A stretch of DNA of 64,000 nt from Clostridia bacterium (GCA_017549285.1 JAFYVE010000030.1:62001-126000); one strand, 5' to 3'. Shown: positions 7,445 through 16,894, counted from the first letter of the stretch. Program-made: numbers and translations. The notes: a model not told the origin generated them from the sequence alone.

Positions 7445-9402
7445 TATCTGATTTTTGCTCCTGCAGGCAGGTCATCAACAAAAATTACTCTGACATCGTT
7501 CTCATCTGCATCTGCAGCAAGAATCATACCGTGGCTTTCAACACCGCAGAGAACAGCAGGTTTAAGATTTGAAACTACAATAACTTTTCTGCCGATAAGT
7601 TCTTCGGGTTTGTAATAAAGAGCTATACCCGAAGCTACTGTTCTGGGATTTTCTGTGCCGTCATCAAGAGTAAGCTGTAATAATTTTTTTGCCTTTTTTA
7701 CGGGTACGCAATCGGTAATCTGAGCAACTCTCAGGTCAACTTTTGCAAAATCATCAATGCCTATTTTTGCTATGCCTGCAATTTCTTCCGTAAGTTCTGC
7801 TCTTCTGTTATCCTTCTGAGCAGCCTTTGCCTTTGCTTCCATTTCTGCCTGAATTTCGGCTGTAATCTTCTCTACATCAATTCTTGCAAAAAGAGGTGAA
7901 GCTGTGCCAACCTTATGACCTGCGGGAATTGCACCGAATGTCTTTATGCTTTCATAAGTGTCTATATCTGTGTTGATCTGACCAAGAATTGCCTTGGATG
8001 TTTCAGGCATAAATGCAGACAGTTCAACAGCGATAATTCTGATACTCTCAATGAGATTATACAGAACTGTAGAAAGTCTGTCTTTCTTTTCATCATCTTT
8101 TGCAAGAGCCCAGGGAGCAGTTTCATCAATATATTTGTTACTTCTCTTTGCAATTGTAAGAACAGCATCAAGAGCATCTGAAATTCTGAAATCATCAAAT
8201 GCTTTTTCCATCTTGGAAAGTGCTGAAAGAATGTCAGCCTTGAATCCGTCGTCAAGCTCCTCAGATGCAGTGTTGCAAGCGAGGACACCGTCAAAATACT
8301 TGTTTGCCATTGCAACTGTTCTGTTTACAAGGTTGCCGATTGTGTTTGCAAGATCGGAATTGTATCTCTCAATCATTGTGTCATAAGAGATTGAACCGTC
8401 CTGTGCGTGCGGCATTTCTGAAAGAAGATAGTATCTTACAGCATCGACGCCGAATCTTGCAACAAGCTCGTCTGCATAGATAACATTACCCTTTGACTTA
8501 CTCATCTTGTCTTCGCCGAAGAGAAGCCAGGGATGACCGTAAACCTTTGAAGGAAGGGGTTCACCCATAGCCATAAGCATAATAGGCCAGTAAATTGTAT
8601 GGAATCTGATGATATCCTTACCGATAATATGAACATTTGCAGGCCAATATTTTTTATAAAGGTCTGATGAGCCGTCAGGATCATAGCCGAGAGCTGTGAT
8701 ATAATTTGAAAGTGCGTCAATCCATACATAGATAACGTGCTTATCGTCAAATGTAACGGGAACACCCCATTTGAATGATGTTCTTGAAACGCAGAGATCC
8801 TGAAGACCGGGCTTGATGAAGTTGTTGAGCATTTCCTTTTTACGGCTTTCGGGGTAAATGAAATCAGGATTATTCTCAATATGCTCTTCAAGCTTCTTCT
8901 GATATTTTGAAAGTCTCAGGAAATATGCTTCTTCCTTTGCGGGCTTTACTTCTCTGCCGCAATCGGGACATTTACCGTCAACAAGCTGTGATTCTGTCCA
9001 GAATGATTCACAGGGGGTGCAGTAAAGACCTTCATATTCACTCTTATAGATATCATCCTGTTCATAAAGCTTTTTAAAAATCTTCTGAACAGTTTTTTCG
9101 TGATAATCGTCTGTAGTTCTGATGAACTTGTCATAAGTTGTATTCAGAAGATCACAGATATCCTTGATTTCGCCTGCAACTTTATCAACATATTCCTTAG
9201 GTGTGACATTTGCAGCCTTTGCATATTCCTCAATCTTCTGACCGTGTTCATCGGTACCTGTAAGGAAAAATACATCGTAGCCCTGAAGTCTTTTAAAACG
9301 GGCAATAGCATCTGTAAGAACAATCTCATAAGAGTTGCCGATATGAGGTTTTCTTGATGTGTAAGCAATGGCTGTGGTTATATAATATTTCTGTTTTTCC
9401 AT
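7444..9402 (-). CDS. metG: Methionyl-tRNA synthetase
   Basis: Charges tRNA-Met; 652 residues. PHIGN near residue 19 is the HIGH motif and DKMSKSKGN the KMSKS motif. A zinc knuckle CTPC...CPDC sits in the insertion domain. The C-terminal ~110 residues (from DDFAKVDLRVAQI) are the OB-fold tRNA-binding/dimerisation domain. The open frame extends to 9465, but ATG 9402 preceded by AGAGG is the start because the conserved N-terminus (MEKQKYYITTAI) begins there. First gene of the metG-tatD-gltA unit. The short leader leaves no room for a T-box. Confidence 0.97.
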   Translation of the reverse strand: MEKQKYYITTAIAYTSRKPHIGNSYEIVLTDAIARFKRLQGYDVFFLTGTDEHGQKIEEYAKAANVTPKEYVDKVAGEIKDICDLLNTTYDKFIRTTDDYHEKTVQKIFKKLYEQDDIYKSEYEGLYCTPCESFWTESQLVDGKCPDCGREVKPAKEEAYFLRLSKYQKKLEEHIENNPDFIYPESRKKEMLNNFIKPGLQDLCVSRTSFKWGVPVTFDDKHVIYVWIDALSNYITALGYDPDGSSDLYKKYWPANVHIIGKDIIRFHTIYWPIMLMAMGEPLPSKVYGHPWLLFGEDKMSKSKGNVIYADELVARFGVDAVRYYLLSEMPHAQDGSISYDTMIERYNSDLANTIGNLVNRTVAMANKYFDGVLACNTASEELDDGFKADILSALSKMEKAFDDFRISDALDAVLTIAKRSNKYIDETAPWALAKDDEKKDRLSTVLYNLIESIRIIAVELSAFMPETSKAILGQINTDIDTYESIKTFGAIPAGHKVGTASPLFARIDVEKITAEIQAEMEAKAKAAQKDNRRAELTEEIAGIAKIGIDDFAKVDLRVAQITDCVPVKKAKKLLQLTLDDGTENPRTVASGIALYYKPEELIGRKVIVVSNLKPAVLCGVESHGMILAADADENDVRVIFVDDLPAGAKIR

Positions 9403-9436
9403 TGTGGTTAATCCTCTCATAAAGTTATACAGACTA

Positions 9437-9465
9437 ATTATACAATTAATTTTCTGAATATGCAA
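9437..9465 (-). promoter_or_regulatory. Predicted metG promoter
   Basis: Minus-strand -35 TTGCAT (9460-9465), 17-bp spacer, -10 TATAAT (9437-9442), about 35 bases upstream of ATG 9402. Confidence 0.65.
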
Positions 9466-9499
9466 GATTTTTATAAAAAAATTATTTATTAATATTATA

Positions 9500-9527
9500 T
9501 TGAAATTTTAAATTTAAATGATATAAT
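9500..9527 (+). promoter_or_regulatory. Predicted promoter of the secreted lipase gene
   Basis: -35 TTGAAA (9500-9505), 16-bp spacer, -10 TATAAT (9522-9527). It diverges from the metG promoter. Confidence 0.65.
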
Positions 9528-9560
9528 AAAAATGAATAAATTTGTAAAGGAGTTTTCCTT

Positions 9561-11102
9561 ATGAAGAAATTTTTAGCAGTTCTGATGTCAGTTATAATTA
9601 TGATGTCAGCAATGTCTCTTCTCGCATTTGCAGAAGATGATGTAACACCCGTCATTTTCATTGACGGTATCGGTTCAACAGACACGGTAAACACAGAAAC
9701 AGGCGAAACAGTCTTCCCTCCCTCAACTGATTCTATTGTTGCAGGTGTTTCAAAGGCTGTTGTACCTCTTACAAGTTCAATTGTAAAGGGTGATTACACA
9801 GCTCTCAGCAAGCCTCTCTGCGATGCTCTTGTAACAATCTTTGACGGTATGGCATGCGACGAAAACGGCAATCCCGTTTATCCTACAACATCTGTTTATG
9901 AAATGCCCACAGCTGAAGAAATTCTCGGCGGTGAAATTGCAATCAACTGCAAGAACCTCGGCTTTGACGCAGCCGAAGTTATATATTTCAGCTATGACTG
10001 GCGTATGGATATGCAGACAATTGCTGCTCAGCTCAATGACCTTGTTAAATTCACAAAAGAAACAACAGGTGCTGACAAAGTCAACCTCGTAGGTTTCAGT
10101 ATGGGTTCGTGTGTACTTACAACATATCTCCACGATTACGGCTATGAAGATGTAAAGGATGTTGTTGTTCTTTCAGGTGCATTCAACGGTGTTTCAACAT
10201 GCGGTGAACCCTTCAGCGGTCAGATTGCCTTTGATGAAGCAGGTATGGTTGCATTCCTCAAGACAATGCTCGGAAACAGTTTTTCAGACAAACTCCTTTC
10301 TGCACTTTTTGATGTACTTACACAGACAGGCGTTCTCGGCAACGTTCTTGAAACAGCAGAAGAAATCAATCTTGCAATTCTTGACGATGTTTTTGAAATG
10401 GGCCTCAAGACAACATTTGCAAGATTCCCCGGAATCTGGTCTGTTATCCCCTATAATATGTATAATGATGCAAAAGCTCTCCTTTGCGGTGACAATGTCA
10501 GCGATGAATTCATTGCAAAAATTGACTACTATCACAATGTTCAGGGGCAGAACAAAGAAATACTTGACGGAGTTATAGAAAACGGCGGCCACCTTGCAAT
10601 CATTGCAAAATACGGCAGCACAATTCCTCCTGTATGCGTAAGCCAGCTCAACATCGGTGATATGGTTATTGATACAGTTTACACATCATTCGGTGCAACC
10701 TGTGCACCTGCAAATTCAACACTCGGAGATGCTTATGTACAGGCTGTTGAGTGCGGTCACAACCATATTTCTCCCGACAATATGATTGATGCTTCAACTG
10801 CTGCATACCCCGAATACACATGGTTCATCAAGGACCTTATGCACGCTGACCACACAGCTGCACAGTGGGAACTTATCAGATTCATCTTTGCATCAGAAGA
10901 ACAGCCCTCAGTCACTGATAACGAAGCATATCCTCAGTTCCTTATCAGCCTTGAAGATGAAACTATTGTACCCCATACAGCTGAAAATGACACAGGCAAA
11001 TACGGTGACAGCAATTCAGATGAAACTCTTTTTGAAAAAATCATCAATGCAATAAAATCATTCTTTAACGCTATAAAGACATTTTTCACAGACTTATTTT
11101 AA
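9561..11102 (+). CDS. Secreted LCAT-like alpha/beta-hydrolase
   Basis: Exported esterase or acyltransferase of 513 residues. A signal peptide spans residues 1-24 (MKKFLAVLMS, hydrophobic core, cut after AFA). The nucleophile elbow GFSMGS places the catalytic serine at Ser180. YDWRMD at 145-150 is typical of the lecithin:cholesterol acyltransferase branch. No cell-wall anchor or dockerin is present; the C-terminal 30 residues form an amphipathic helix (FEKIINAIKSFFNAIK) that may bind membrane. ATG 9561 follows AAGGAG. The isomerase-like gene 11 bases downstream is co-transcribed. The substrate is likely a phospholipid, sterol ester or glycan ester; not determinable here. Confidence 0.82.
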   Translation: MKKFLAVLMSVIIMMSAMSLLAFAEDDVTPVIFIDGIGSTDTVNTETGETVFPPSTDSIVAGVSKAVVPLTSSIVKGDYTALSKPLCDALVTIFDGMACDENGNPVYPTTSVYEMPTAEEILGGEIAINCKNLGFDAAEVIYFSYDWRMDMQTIAAQLNDLVKFTKETTGADKVNLVGFSMGSCVLTTYLHDYGYEDVKDVVVLSGAFNGVSTCGEPFSGQIAFDEAGMVAFLKTMLGNSFSDKLLSALFDVLTQTGVLGNVLETAEEINLAILDDVFEMGLKTTFARFPGIWSVIPYNMYNDAKALLCGDNVSDEFIAKIDYYHNVQGQNKEILDGVIENGGHLAIIAKYGSTIPPVCVSQLNIGDMVIDTVYTSFGATCAPANSTLGDAYVQAVECGHNHISPDNMIDASTAAYPEYTWFIKDLMHADHTAAQWELIRFIFASEEQPSVTDNEAYPQFLISLEDETIVPHTAENDTGKYGDSNSDETLFEKIINAIKSFFNAIKTFFTDLF

Positions 11103-11113
11103 GGAGATTTAAT

Positions 11114-11875
11114 ATGATTAAAGTAGGTATTCAGACTTATACTATCCGTGATTACTGCAAAACTATTGAAGATATTGATAAAACACTGGCAGAACTTGCA
11201 TCTTGGGGTGTAAAAGATATTCAGATTTCAGGAATCGGAAAAGTTGACTGGAATGAACTTGCCGAAACCGTAAAAAAATACGGAATGAATGTATGCGTAA
11301 CTCACACTTCATTTGAGCGTATGCTCAAAGAAACAGACGCAGTAATCGATGAACACCTCAATTTAGGCTGTGACTGTCTCGGTATAGGTGCAATGCCCGG
11401 TGAATATGAACATACAGAAGAAGGCGTTGATAAGTTTATCGCTGACCTTATTCCCGTTGCAAAAAGAATGCGTGAAAGAGGTGTTCATCTTGCATACCAC
11501 AATCACCATTTTGACCTGAAAAAGTTCGGTGACAAATCAATCCTTGACAGAATGCTTGAACTTGATTCAGACCTCTTATGGTTTATCCCCGACGTTGCCT
11601 GGCTTCATATTGCAGGTGAAAATCCTGCAGAATATCTCAAAAAGATGCAGGGCAGAGTCAAAGTTCTTCATTTCAAGGATTACAATCCCTCAGATGGTGA
11701 ACATCCCTGGGCATTCTCAGAACTCGGCAAAGGCGTAGTTGACCTTGAAGCCTGCTATCAGACAGCAAAAGAAATGGGAATTCCTTACATAATGTTTGAA
11801 CAGGATAACAACTGGACTGTTGATGCAATGCAGTCAAGCAAAGAAGCTTTTGAATTTATGAAAAACCTTCTTTAA
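11114..11875 (+). CDS. Sugar phosphate isomerase/epimerase-like TIM barrel
   Basis: Cytosolic 253-residue protein of the xylose-isomerase-like/AP endonuclease 2 superfamily (IolE/IolI type). The start GIQTYTIRDY and metal ligands in HNHHFDLKKF, DVAWLHIAG, VLHFKDY and the terminal MFEQDNN match this fold. The AAGGAG site sits 6 bases before ATG 11114, and the gene shares a transcript with the secreted lipase, ending at a strong terminator. Members isomerise or epimerise keto sugars or inosose; the partner lipase gives no clear hint. Confidence 0.85.
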   Translation: MIKVGIQTYTIRDYCKTIEDIDKTLAELASWGVKDIQISGIGKVDWNELAETVKKYGMNVCVTHTSFERMLKETDAVIDEHLNLGCDCLGIGAMPGEYEHTEEGVDKFIADLIPVAKRMRERGVHLAYHNHHFDLKKFGDKSILDRMLELDSDLLWFIPDVAWLHIAGENPAEYLKKMQGRVKVLHFKDYNPSDGEHPWAFSELGKGVVDLEACYQTAKEMGIPYIMFEQDNNWTVDAMQSSKEAFEFMKNLL

Positions 11876-11880
11876 ATAAA

Positions 11881-11918
11881 AAACACTCTCTGTGGTCAAT
11901 TCACAGAGAGTGTTTTTT
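11881..11918. terminator. Bidirectional terminator between convergent genes
   Basis: Fourteen-bp stem AAACACTCTCTGTG/CACAGAGAGTGTTT with a 7-base loop, T-runs on both strands. It serves the lipase-isomerase unit (plus) and the nahK-membrane-protein unit (minus). Confidence 0.95.
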
Positions 11919-11931
11919 TATATCAGTATTT

Positions 11932-12651
11932 CTATTCTTCATCAGGAACCGATGCAATCAGATTTTTTCTGCGAAGCATCAGGAAAACACATAAAACAAC
12001 ATATTTGACTATCAGAAGAATCTCTGAAAATGTTGTAAGGAATGTGCTGTGTGAATTCTGTGCAATATAAGTTGAATTCATTATACCGATTACAAGCTGA
12101 ACAACCATTATAATCACGGTAAGAAGCGCAATATTTGAAAGTTTATCTTTTGCAGGAATTGATGCTCTGAGCTTCCACAAATATACAATAAACGGTGTAG
12201 AAAGAGATGCAATCTGAATAATGATATTAATTATTGCAGTTATAATCATTATATTCATTCTTGCCGTTTCATCTGCAGGAGTGAGCACAGGAAGCTGTTC
12301 ATACTGTGAAAGCAGAAAGCTCATAAAAACAGCAATTATTGTAAATAAAAAATTAGTAACGATACAACCGGCAGTAAGCATCGTAAGTTTTCTGCCCATA
12401 TAGTAATTCTGATTTTCTTCACTGAGTCTGCAGGATTTATCTACAAAAATAAATCCTCTAAATATCATAATATATGAAAGAATTGAAGAAGCTGAAACCA
12501 GAACAGCAAGTATAACATTCACAACAGCATTCACATTCAGATTACTGACAAAAATATTCAGAACCGAATTTACAGTAAGGGCAAATGAAGCAATAAGAAG
12601 AAATGACGTTGCATTGAAATCAAACTGTCGGGCTATTTCACTTTTTTTCAT
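11932..12651 (-). CDS. Six-helix membrane protein of unknown function
   Basis: Protein of 239 residues with about six hydrophobic segments and short charged loops. There is an N-terminal cytosolic tail (MKKSEIARQFDF) and a basic C-terminal tail (MLRRKNLIASVPDEE). No catalytic motif is evident and I do not recognise the family. It begins 12 bases after the NahK-like kinase; the ribosome site AGAGGTAA overlaps that gene's stop region, so the two are one unit. A role in uptake or regulation of the kinase substrate is only a guess from context. Confidence 0.7.
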   Translation of the reverse strand: MKKSEIARQFDFNATSFLLIASFALTVNSVLNIFVSNLNVNAVVNVILAVLVSASSILSYIMIFRGFIFVDKSCRLSEENQNYYMGRKLTMLTAGCIVTNFLFTIIAVFMSFLLSQYEQLPVLTPADETARMNIMIITAIINIIIQIASLSTPFIVYLWKLRASIPAKDKLSNIALLTVIIMVVQLVIGIMNSTYIAQNSHSTFLTTFSEILLIVKYVVLCVFLMLRRKNLIASVPDEE

Positions 12652-12663
12652 CCGAGTTACCTC

Positions 12664-13782
12664 TTAAAGATTATTATAGACTTCCTGTGTAATCTTTATC
12701 ATGTCATCCATTTTCTGTTCCATATCATATACAAGTTTGAACTGAGTATGACATCTGTGAAGATTGTGCTCGGGATATGAAGTACCGAAATATACATCAC
12801 CGTCGAGGTAATCTGTAAGGAATCTGATACCGCATTCAAGAGTAAGAAGCTTTGCTGAAAAAGGAAGATAATCGATTTCTGATTTTGTAAGACTCTTACC
12901 TGCTGTTGAAAGATAACCTTTAACATATGTTTTGTAAAGATTTATATCCATTGAAACCTTCGAAAGGTCTTTTTCATCTTCTGCAGCTGTGCTTGCGCCG
13001 AAACGGATAGCATCACCGAAGTCATAAAGTGCAGAGCCGGGCATAACGGTGTCAAGGTCAACAACGCATATGGGCATCTTTGTTTCAGCGTCAAACATAA
13101 TATTATTGAGCTTCGTGTCATTATGTGTTACACGGACAGGAATTTCACCCTTTTTGATAAGGTCAACGATAACCTTTGTATCTGCTTCTCTTTCAAGAAC
13201 AAAATCAATTTCAGCCTTAACTTCATCTTTTCTGCCTGCAGCATTTTTTTCAATTGCAGTCTTGAGGTTAATGAATCTCTGGTATGTGTCGTGAAAAGCG
13301 GGAATTGTTTCAAAAAGAGTTTCACCGGGGAAATCTGCAAGCTGTGACTGGAAGTTACCGAATGCAGCTCCAGCTCTGAAGAAAATTTCTTCATTTTCAA
13401 TACTGTCATATGAAAAAGCATTTTCAACAAAATTATAGAAACGCCAATATTCACCCGTTGAATCACAGAAGCAGTTTTTACCGTCAGTTGTGAAGAAAAC
13501 TGAAAGTGTTTCTCTTTCGGCATCACCGCCTGCTTCTTTAATCTTTGCACGGATATGGTCTGTGACTCTCATTGCATTATCCATAAGTTCAAGAGGTTTC
13601 TTGAATACAACTGTATTGATAAGCTGAAGAAGTCTTTTTTCACCATTAGCAAGATAAATTATATATGTACGGTTGATATGACCTGTATGAATCATTGACC
13701 AATCTGTCATTTTTCCCTGAAGATCGTATGCTTCAAGAATTTCTTCTATGGTAGAAGGAAGTTTATCTTCAATTATAGCCAT
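12664..13782 (-). CDS. APH-fold sugar kinase, N-acetylhexosamine 1-kinase-like
   Basis: Aminoglycoside-phosphotransferase-fold kinase of 372 residues. The N-lobe has HTGHINRTY and LLQLINTVVF, which resemble bifidobacterial NahK. The catalytic loop THNDTKLNNIMFD (HxD...N) and the metal motif VVDLDTVMPG follow, then DFGDAIRFGAS. NahK makes GlcNAc-/GalNAc-1-phosphate in the lacto-N-biose/galacto-N-biose salvage route; the other pathway genes are not visible here. ATG 13782 follows AAAGGAAAG. Its promoter diverges from that of pyrH. Fold is sure, sugar specificity moderate. Confidence 0.75.
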   Translation of the reverse strand: MAIIEDKLPSTIEEILEAYDLQGKMTDWSMIHTGHINRTYIIYLANGEKRLLQLINTVVFKKPLELMDNAMRVTDHIRAKIKEAGGDAERETLSVFFTTDGKNCFCDSTGEYWRFYNFVENAFSYDSIENEEIFFRAGAAFGNFQSQLADFPGETLFETIPAFHDTYQRFINLKTAIEKNAAGRKDEVKAEIDFVLEREADTKVIVDLIKKGEIPVRVTHNDTKLNNIMFDAETKMPICVVDLDTVMPGSALYDFGDAIRFGASTAAEDEKDLSKVSMDINLYKTYVKGYLSTAGKSLTKSEIDYLPFSAKLLTLECGIRFLTDYLDGDVYFGTSYPEHNLHRCHTQFKLVYDMEQKMDDMIKITQEVYNNL

Positions 13783-13826
13783 TAATATCTTTCCTTTCGA
13801 TTTAAAACAGTAATAATCCGCATATC

Positions 13827-13855
13827 ATTATATATGTTTTTTATTAATTAGTCAA
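13827..13855 (-). promoter_or_regulatory. Predicted promoter of the NahK-like kinase
   Basis: Minus-strand -35 TTGACT (13850-13855), 17-bp spacer, -10 TATAAT (13827-13832): near-consensus sigma-A. Confidence 0.75.
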
Positions 13856-13873
13856 TATTTTTGTTTAAATCTC

Positions 13874-13902
13874 TTTACAGATCAAAAAAAATAATGTAAT
13901 AT
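13874..13902 (+). promoter_or_regulatory. Predicted promoter of the pyrH-ispG operon
   Basis: -35 TTTACA (13874-13879), 17-bp spacer, -10 TAATAT (13897-13902), 36 bases ahead of the pyrH start. Confidence 0.65.
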
Positions 13903-13937
13903 ATAAAAAAACCATTAATAAAATGGAGGTCATTCCC

Positions 13938-14645
13938 ATGGAGAGAAAATACAACAGAATTCTCCTCAAACTCAGCGGTGAAGTCCTTGCAGGTGATAAA
14001 AAACAGGGTATCGATTTCGAAACTGTTGAAAATGTCTGCAAAATTATCAAGAAGTGTACAGATATCGGTGTTCAGATCGGCATTGTAGTCGGTGGCGGAA
14101 ACTTCTGGAGAGGCCGTTCAAGCGGAAATATGGACAGAACAAGAGCTGACCACATCGGTATGCTTGCAACAACAATGAACGCACTTACAGTTGCAGATAC
14201 ACTCGAAGCTATGGACGTACCTGTCAGAGTACAGACAGCAATTGAAATGCGTCAGATTGCAGAGCCTTACATAAGAAACAAAGCTATAAGACATTTTGAA
14301 AAAGGTAGAGTTGTTATTTTCGGCTGTGGCACAGGCTCTCCCTATTTCAGCACAGACACAGCAGCATCACTCAGAGCAGCAGAAATCAAGGCTGACGTTA
14401 TGCTCAAGGCAACAAATGTTGACGGTGTTTACGACAAAGACCCCAATAAGTTTAACGATGCTGTCAAGTTCAATTCACTCACACACGCAGATGTTGTTGC
14501 TAAAGGCTTAGGTGTTATGGACAGCACAGCTGCAGCACTCTGCAAAGACAACAATATCCCTATCCTTGTATTCAATCTTCAGGATCCCGAAAATATTTTC
14601 AGAGCCGTTACAGGTGAAGAAATCGGTACTCTTGTTGTTGACTGA
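13938..14645 (+). CDS. pyrH: UMP kinase
   Basis: Phosphorylates UMP to UDP in pyrimidine synthesis; 235 residues, family-typical, amino-acid-kinase fold. [13 protein letters not shown] near the N-terminus binds phosphate, [10 protein letters not shown] and the C-terminal [11 protein letters not shown] loop are diagnostic. An in-frame ATG at 13923 exists, but it is embedded in the GGAGG ribosome site (13925-13929), so ATG 13938 is the start. First gene of pyrH-frr-uppS-cdsA-dxr-rseP-ispG, a gene order conserved across Firmicutes. Confidence 0.97.
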   Translation: MERKYNRILLKLSGEVLAGDKKQGIDFETVENVCKIIKKCTDIGVQIGIVVGGGNFWRGRSSGNMDRTRADHIGMLATTMNALTVADTLEAMDVPVRVQTAIEMRQIAEPYIRNKAIRHFEKGRVVIFGCGTGSPYFSTDTAASLRAAEIKADVMLKATNVDGVYDKDPNKFNDAVKFNSLTHADVVAKGLGVMDSTAAALCKDNNIPILVFNLQDPENIFRAVTGEEIGTLVVD

Positions 14646-14677
14646 TATAATACATAAATACTAACGGAGGTTATCTC

Positions 14678-15238
14678 ATGGAACTTAAAGAACTTTATGA
14701 AAATACCAAAGAAAGAATGAATAAAACAATCAATGCTCTTCATTCGGAATACGATTCAATCAGAGCAGGCAGAGCAAGTGCCAAGGTCCTTGACAAGATT
14801 CAGGCTGACTACTACGGCACTCCCACACCCATCAACCAGATGGCAAGTGTTTCAAACGCAGACGCAAGAACACTCGTTATCCAGCCCTGGGACAAATCTG
14901 CTCTTACACTTATCTGCAAGGCTATTCAGCAGTCAGATCTCGGCATCAATCCCCAGAATGACGGTATTGTAATCCGTCTTAACTTCCCCCCTCTCACAGA
15001 GGAAAGAAGAAAGCAGCTCACAAAGGATATTTCAAAGATTGCTGAAGATGCAAAGGTTGCTATCCGTCAGATAAGACGTGACTCAATCGACAAAATCAAG
15101 GCTGCAAAAAAAGCTAATGAAATCACAGAAGACGACCAGAAGCACGGTGAAGAAAAGATTCAGAAAATCACTGATGATTTCGTAAAGCAGATTGAAGAAA
15201 TTGAAAAGGCTAAATCTGCTGAAATTATGGAGATTTAA
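14678..15238 (+). CDS. frr: Ribosome recycling factor
   Basis: Splits post-termination ribosomes together with EF-G; 186 residues, the usual size. The N-terminal helix, SIRAGRASAKVLDKI, the beta domain with YYGTPTPINQMASV, and the C-terminal helical hairpin (IRRDSIDKIK) match the family throughout. ATG 14678 follows CGGAGG, 32 bases after pyrH. The stop codon abuts the uppS start, which lies one base further on. Confidence 0.98.
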   Translation: MELKELYENTKERMNKTINALHSEYDSIRAGRASAKVLDKIQADYYGTPTPINQMASVSNADARTLVIQPWDKSALTLICKAIQQSDLGINPQNDGIVIRLNFPPLTEERRKQLTKDISKIAEDAKVAIRQIRRDSIDKIKAAKKANEITEDDQKHGEEKIQKITDDFVKQIEEIEKAKSAEIMEI

Positions 15239-15239
15239 A

Positions 15240-15977
15240 ATGACTGACAACAATAATCTGCCCGTATTTTCTGTTTTACCGAAGCACGTCGGTTTTATAA
15301 TGGACGGTAACGGCAGATGGGCCAAAAACAAGGGGCTCCCCAGAAGTGAAGGTCACAAGGCAGGCGCAAAGACTTTCAGAAAAATCGGTGAATATGCTGC
15401 AGACCTTGGCATTGAAGTTGTCACGTTCTACGCATTCTCAACAGAAAATTGGAAGCGTCCTGAGGCTGAAGTAAACGCAATTATGGAGCTTTTCGGCGAT
15501 TACCTCAACGAAGTAATTGACCGTATCCGTGAAAACGAAGAAAAAGGCATCAGACTTAAATTCATTGGTGACAGAAAAGGAATTTCACCCGAGCTTCTGA
15601 ATCTTATGGATTATACCGAGATGCTGACCAAAAACAAATCAAGAATCACTCTTAATATTGCAATAAATTACGGAGGCAGACACGAGATTGCTTCCGCTGT
15701 AAAAGTTATTGCCGAAAAAACTGAAAAAGGCGAAATTTCACCTGAAGATATTGACGAAAATATGATTTCCGAATATCTTTACACAAAGGGGCAACCCGAC
15801 CCAGACCTTATTATCCGTCCCAGCGGTGAATTCAGAACTTCAAACTTCCTTACGTGGCAGGGTGCATACTCTGAACTCTGGTTTTCAGATGTACTATGGC
15901 CTGATTTTACGGAAGAAAATTTCAATGAAGCACTTCGTGCTTACGAAAACAGAAACCGTCGCTTCGGCGGTGTATAA
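15240..15977 (+). CDS. uppS: Undecaprenyl diphosphate synthase
   Basis: Builds C55 undecaprenyl diphosphate, the carrier for cell-wall precursors; 245 residues. IMDGNGRWAK holds the catalytic aspartate and the diphosphate-binding arginine; STENWKRP and LIIRPSGEFRTSNFL are the other family blocks. An upstream in-frame ATG at 15192 lies inside frr; the true start is ATG 15240 with GGAG at 15229-15232, one base after the frr stop, implying translational coupling. Confidence 0.97.
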   Translation: MTDNNNLPVFSVLPKHVGFIMDGNGRWAKNKGLPRSEGHKAGAKTFRKIGEYAADLGIEVVTFYAFSTENWKRPEAEVNAIMELFGDYLNEVIDRIRENEEKGIRLKFIGDRKGISPELLNLMDYTEMLTKNKSRITLNIAINYGGRHEIASAVKVIAEKTEKGEISPEDIDENMISEYLYTKGQPDPDLIIRPSGEFRTSNFLTWQGAYSELWFSDVLWPDFTEENFNEALRAYENRNRRFGGV

Positions 15978-15979
15978 CT

Positions 15980-16020
15980 GACAAAAATCAGCGAAACTTT
16001 TCTCGGTTTCGCTGTTTGTC
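15980..16020 (+). other. Intra-operon hairpin between uppS and cdsA
   Basis: A 9-bp perfect stem CAGCGAAAC/GTTTCGCTG (15989-15997 and 16006-16014) is extended by GACAAA/TTTGTC (15980-15985 and 16015-16020). No T-run follows, so it is not a regular terminator; an RNA processing or stability element is more likely. Confidence 0.6.
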
Positions 16021-16044
16021 GTTGTAAACGAAAGGTTATTTTTT

Positions 16045-16884
16045 ATGAAAACAAGAATTATCACTGCGATTCTCGCAATAATTATCATTCTCGTTCCCTG
16101 TTTTGTATTTTTACATTCATTTGTACTGCCTCTGATACTTGGATTATTCTCAGCAATCGCTGTATATGAAATTATCAATGCAACGGGCGGCAAAAACAAA
16201 GTTCTTCTTGCACTCAGCTGCATCACAGCTGCCGCAGTCCCCTTTGCATTTCACTTCAACATTGAAATTCCGTTTATGCCGGTAGCTATATTTTATGTAC
16301 TGGCATACCTCATCATAATGGTGCCTATGCACAATATAACTAAATTCAACGATGTCATCACAGCGCTTTTTGCAACAGTTGCAGTCCCCTGTTCACTGTC
16401 AGTGTTTGTACTTCTCCGTGATACATATATCACTATACCTGATAAATTTTCAAAATCGACAGGCGTATTTCTTATACTACTTGCAATGTTCTGCGCGTGG
16501 ATGACAGACACATTCGCATATTTTACAGGAAAATTCCTTGGCAAACACAAGCTCTGCCCTAATGTCAGCCCCAACAAGACAATTGAAGGTGCTGTAGGCG
16601 GTGTAATCGGCAATATGATTGCAAGTAGTGTTATGTTCATCATTTTTGATAAATTCTTCTTTTCCGTGCATACTCTTACACTTTGGCAGATTATAATTAT
16701 AAGTGCAGTCCTTTCCGTTGTTAGTATGTTCGGTGACCTCTCAGCATCACTTATCAAGAGAAATCACGGAATCAAAGACTTCGGAAATATTTTCCCCGGT
16801 CACGGCGGTGTAATGGACAGAATCGACAGCTGTCTGTTTGTTCTCCCCGCACTTTATGTTTCACTTTACTTTTTAAATTTCTGA
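16045..16884 (+). CDS. cdsA: Phosphatidate cytidylyltransferase
   Basis: Makes CDP-diacylglycerol from phosphatidate and CTP at the membrane; 279 residues with about eight hydrophobic segments. The CDS signature is complete at the C-terminus: SLIKRNHGIKDFG followed by FPGHGGVMDRIDS. ATG 16045 is preceded by GAAAGG. It sits in its classic place between uppS and dxr, with the dxr ribosome site (GAGGTG) overlapping its stop. Confidence 0.96.
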   Translation: MKTRIITAILAIIIILVPCFVFLHSFVLPLILGLFSAIAVYEIINATGGKNKVLLALSCITAAAVPFAFHFNIEIPFMPVAIFYVLAYLIIMVPMHNITKFNDVITALFATVAVPCSLSVFVLLRDTYITIPDKFSKSTGVFLILLAMFCAWMTDTFAYFTGKFLGKHKLCPNVSPNKTIEGAVGGVIGNMIASSVMFIIFDKFFFSVHTLTLWQIIIISAVLSVVSMFGDLSASLIKRNHGIKDFGNIFPGHGGVMDRIDSCLFVLPALYVSLYFLNF

Positions 16885-16894
16885 GGTGAAAACA

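Noticed and set aside
7915..9368. Several open frames of 70-130 codons on both strands inside metG
   Set aside because: They mirror the codon pattern of metG in other frames, have no ribosome sites and encode Ser/Leu-rich text without motifs.
9403..9560. T-box or SAM riboswitch ahead of metG
   Set aside because: Promoter at 9437-9465 leaves a leader of about 30 bases, far too short for either element.
13923..13940. ATG 13923 as pyrH start
   Set aside because: It lies in the Shine-Dalgarno stretch; the conserved N-terminus begins at ATG 13938.
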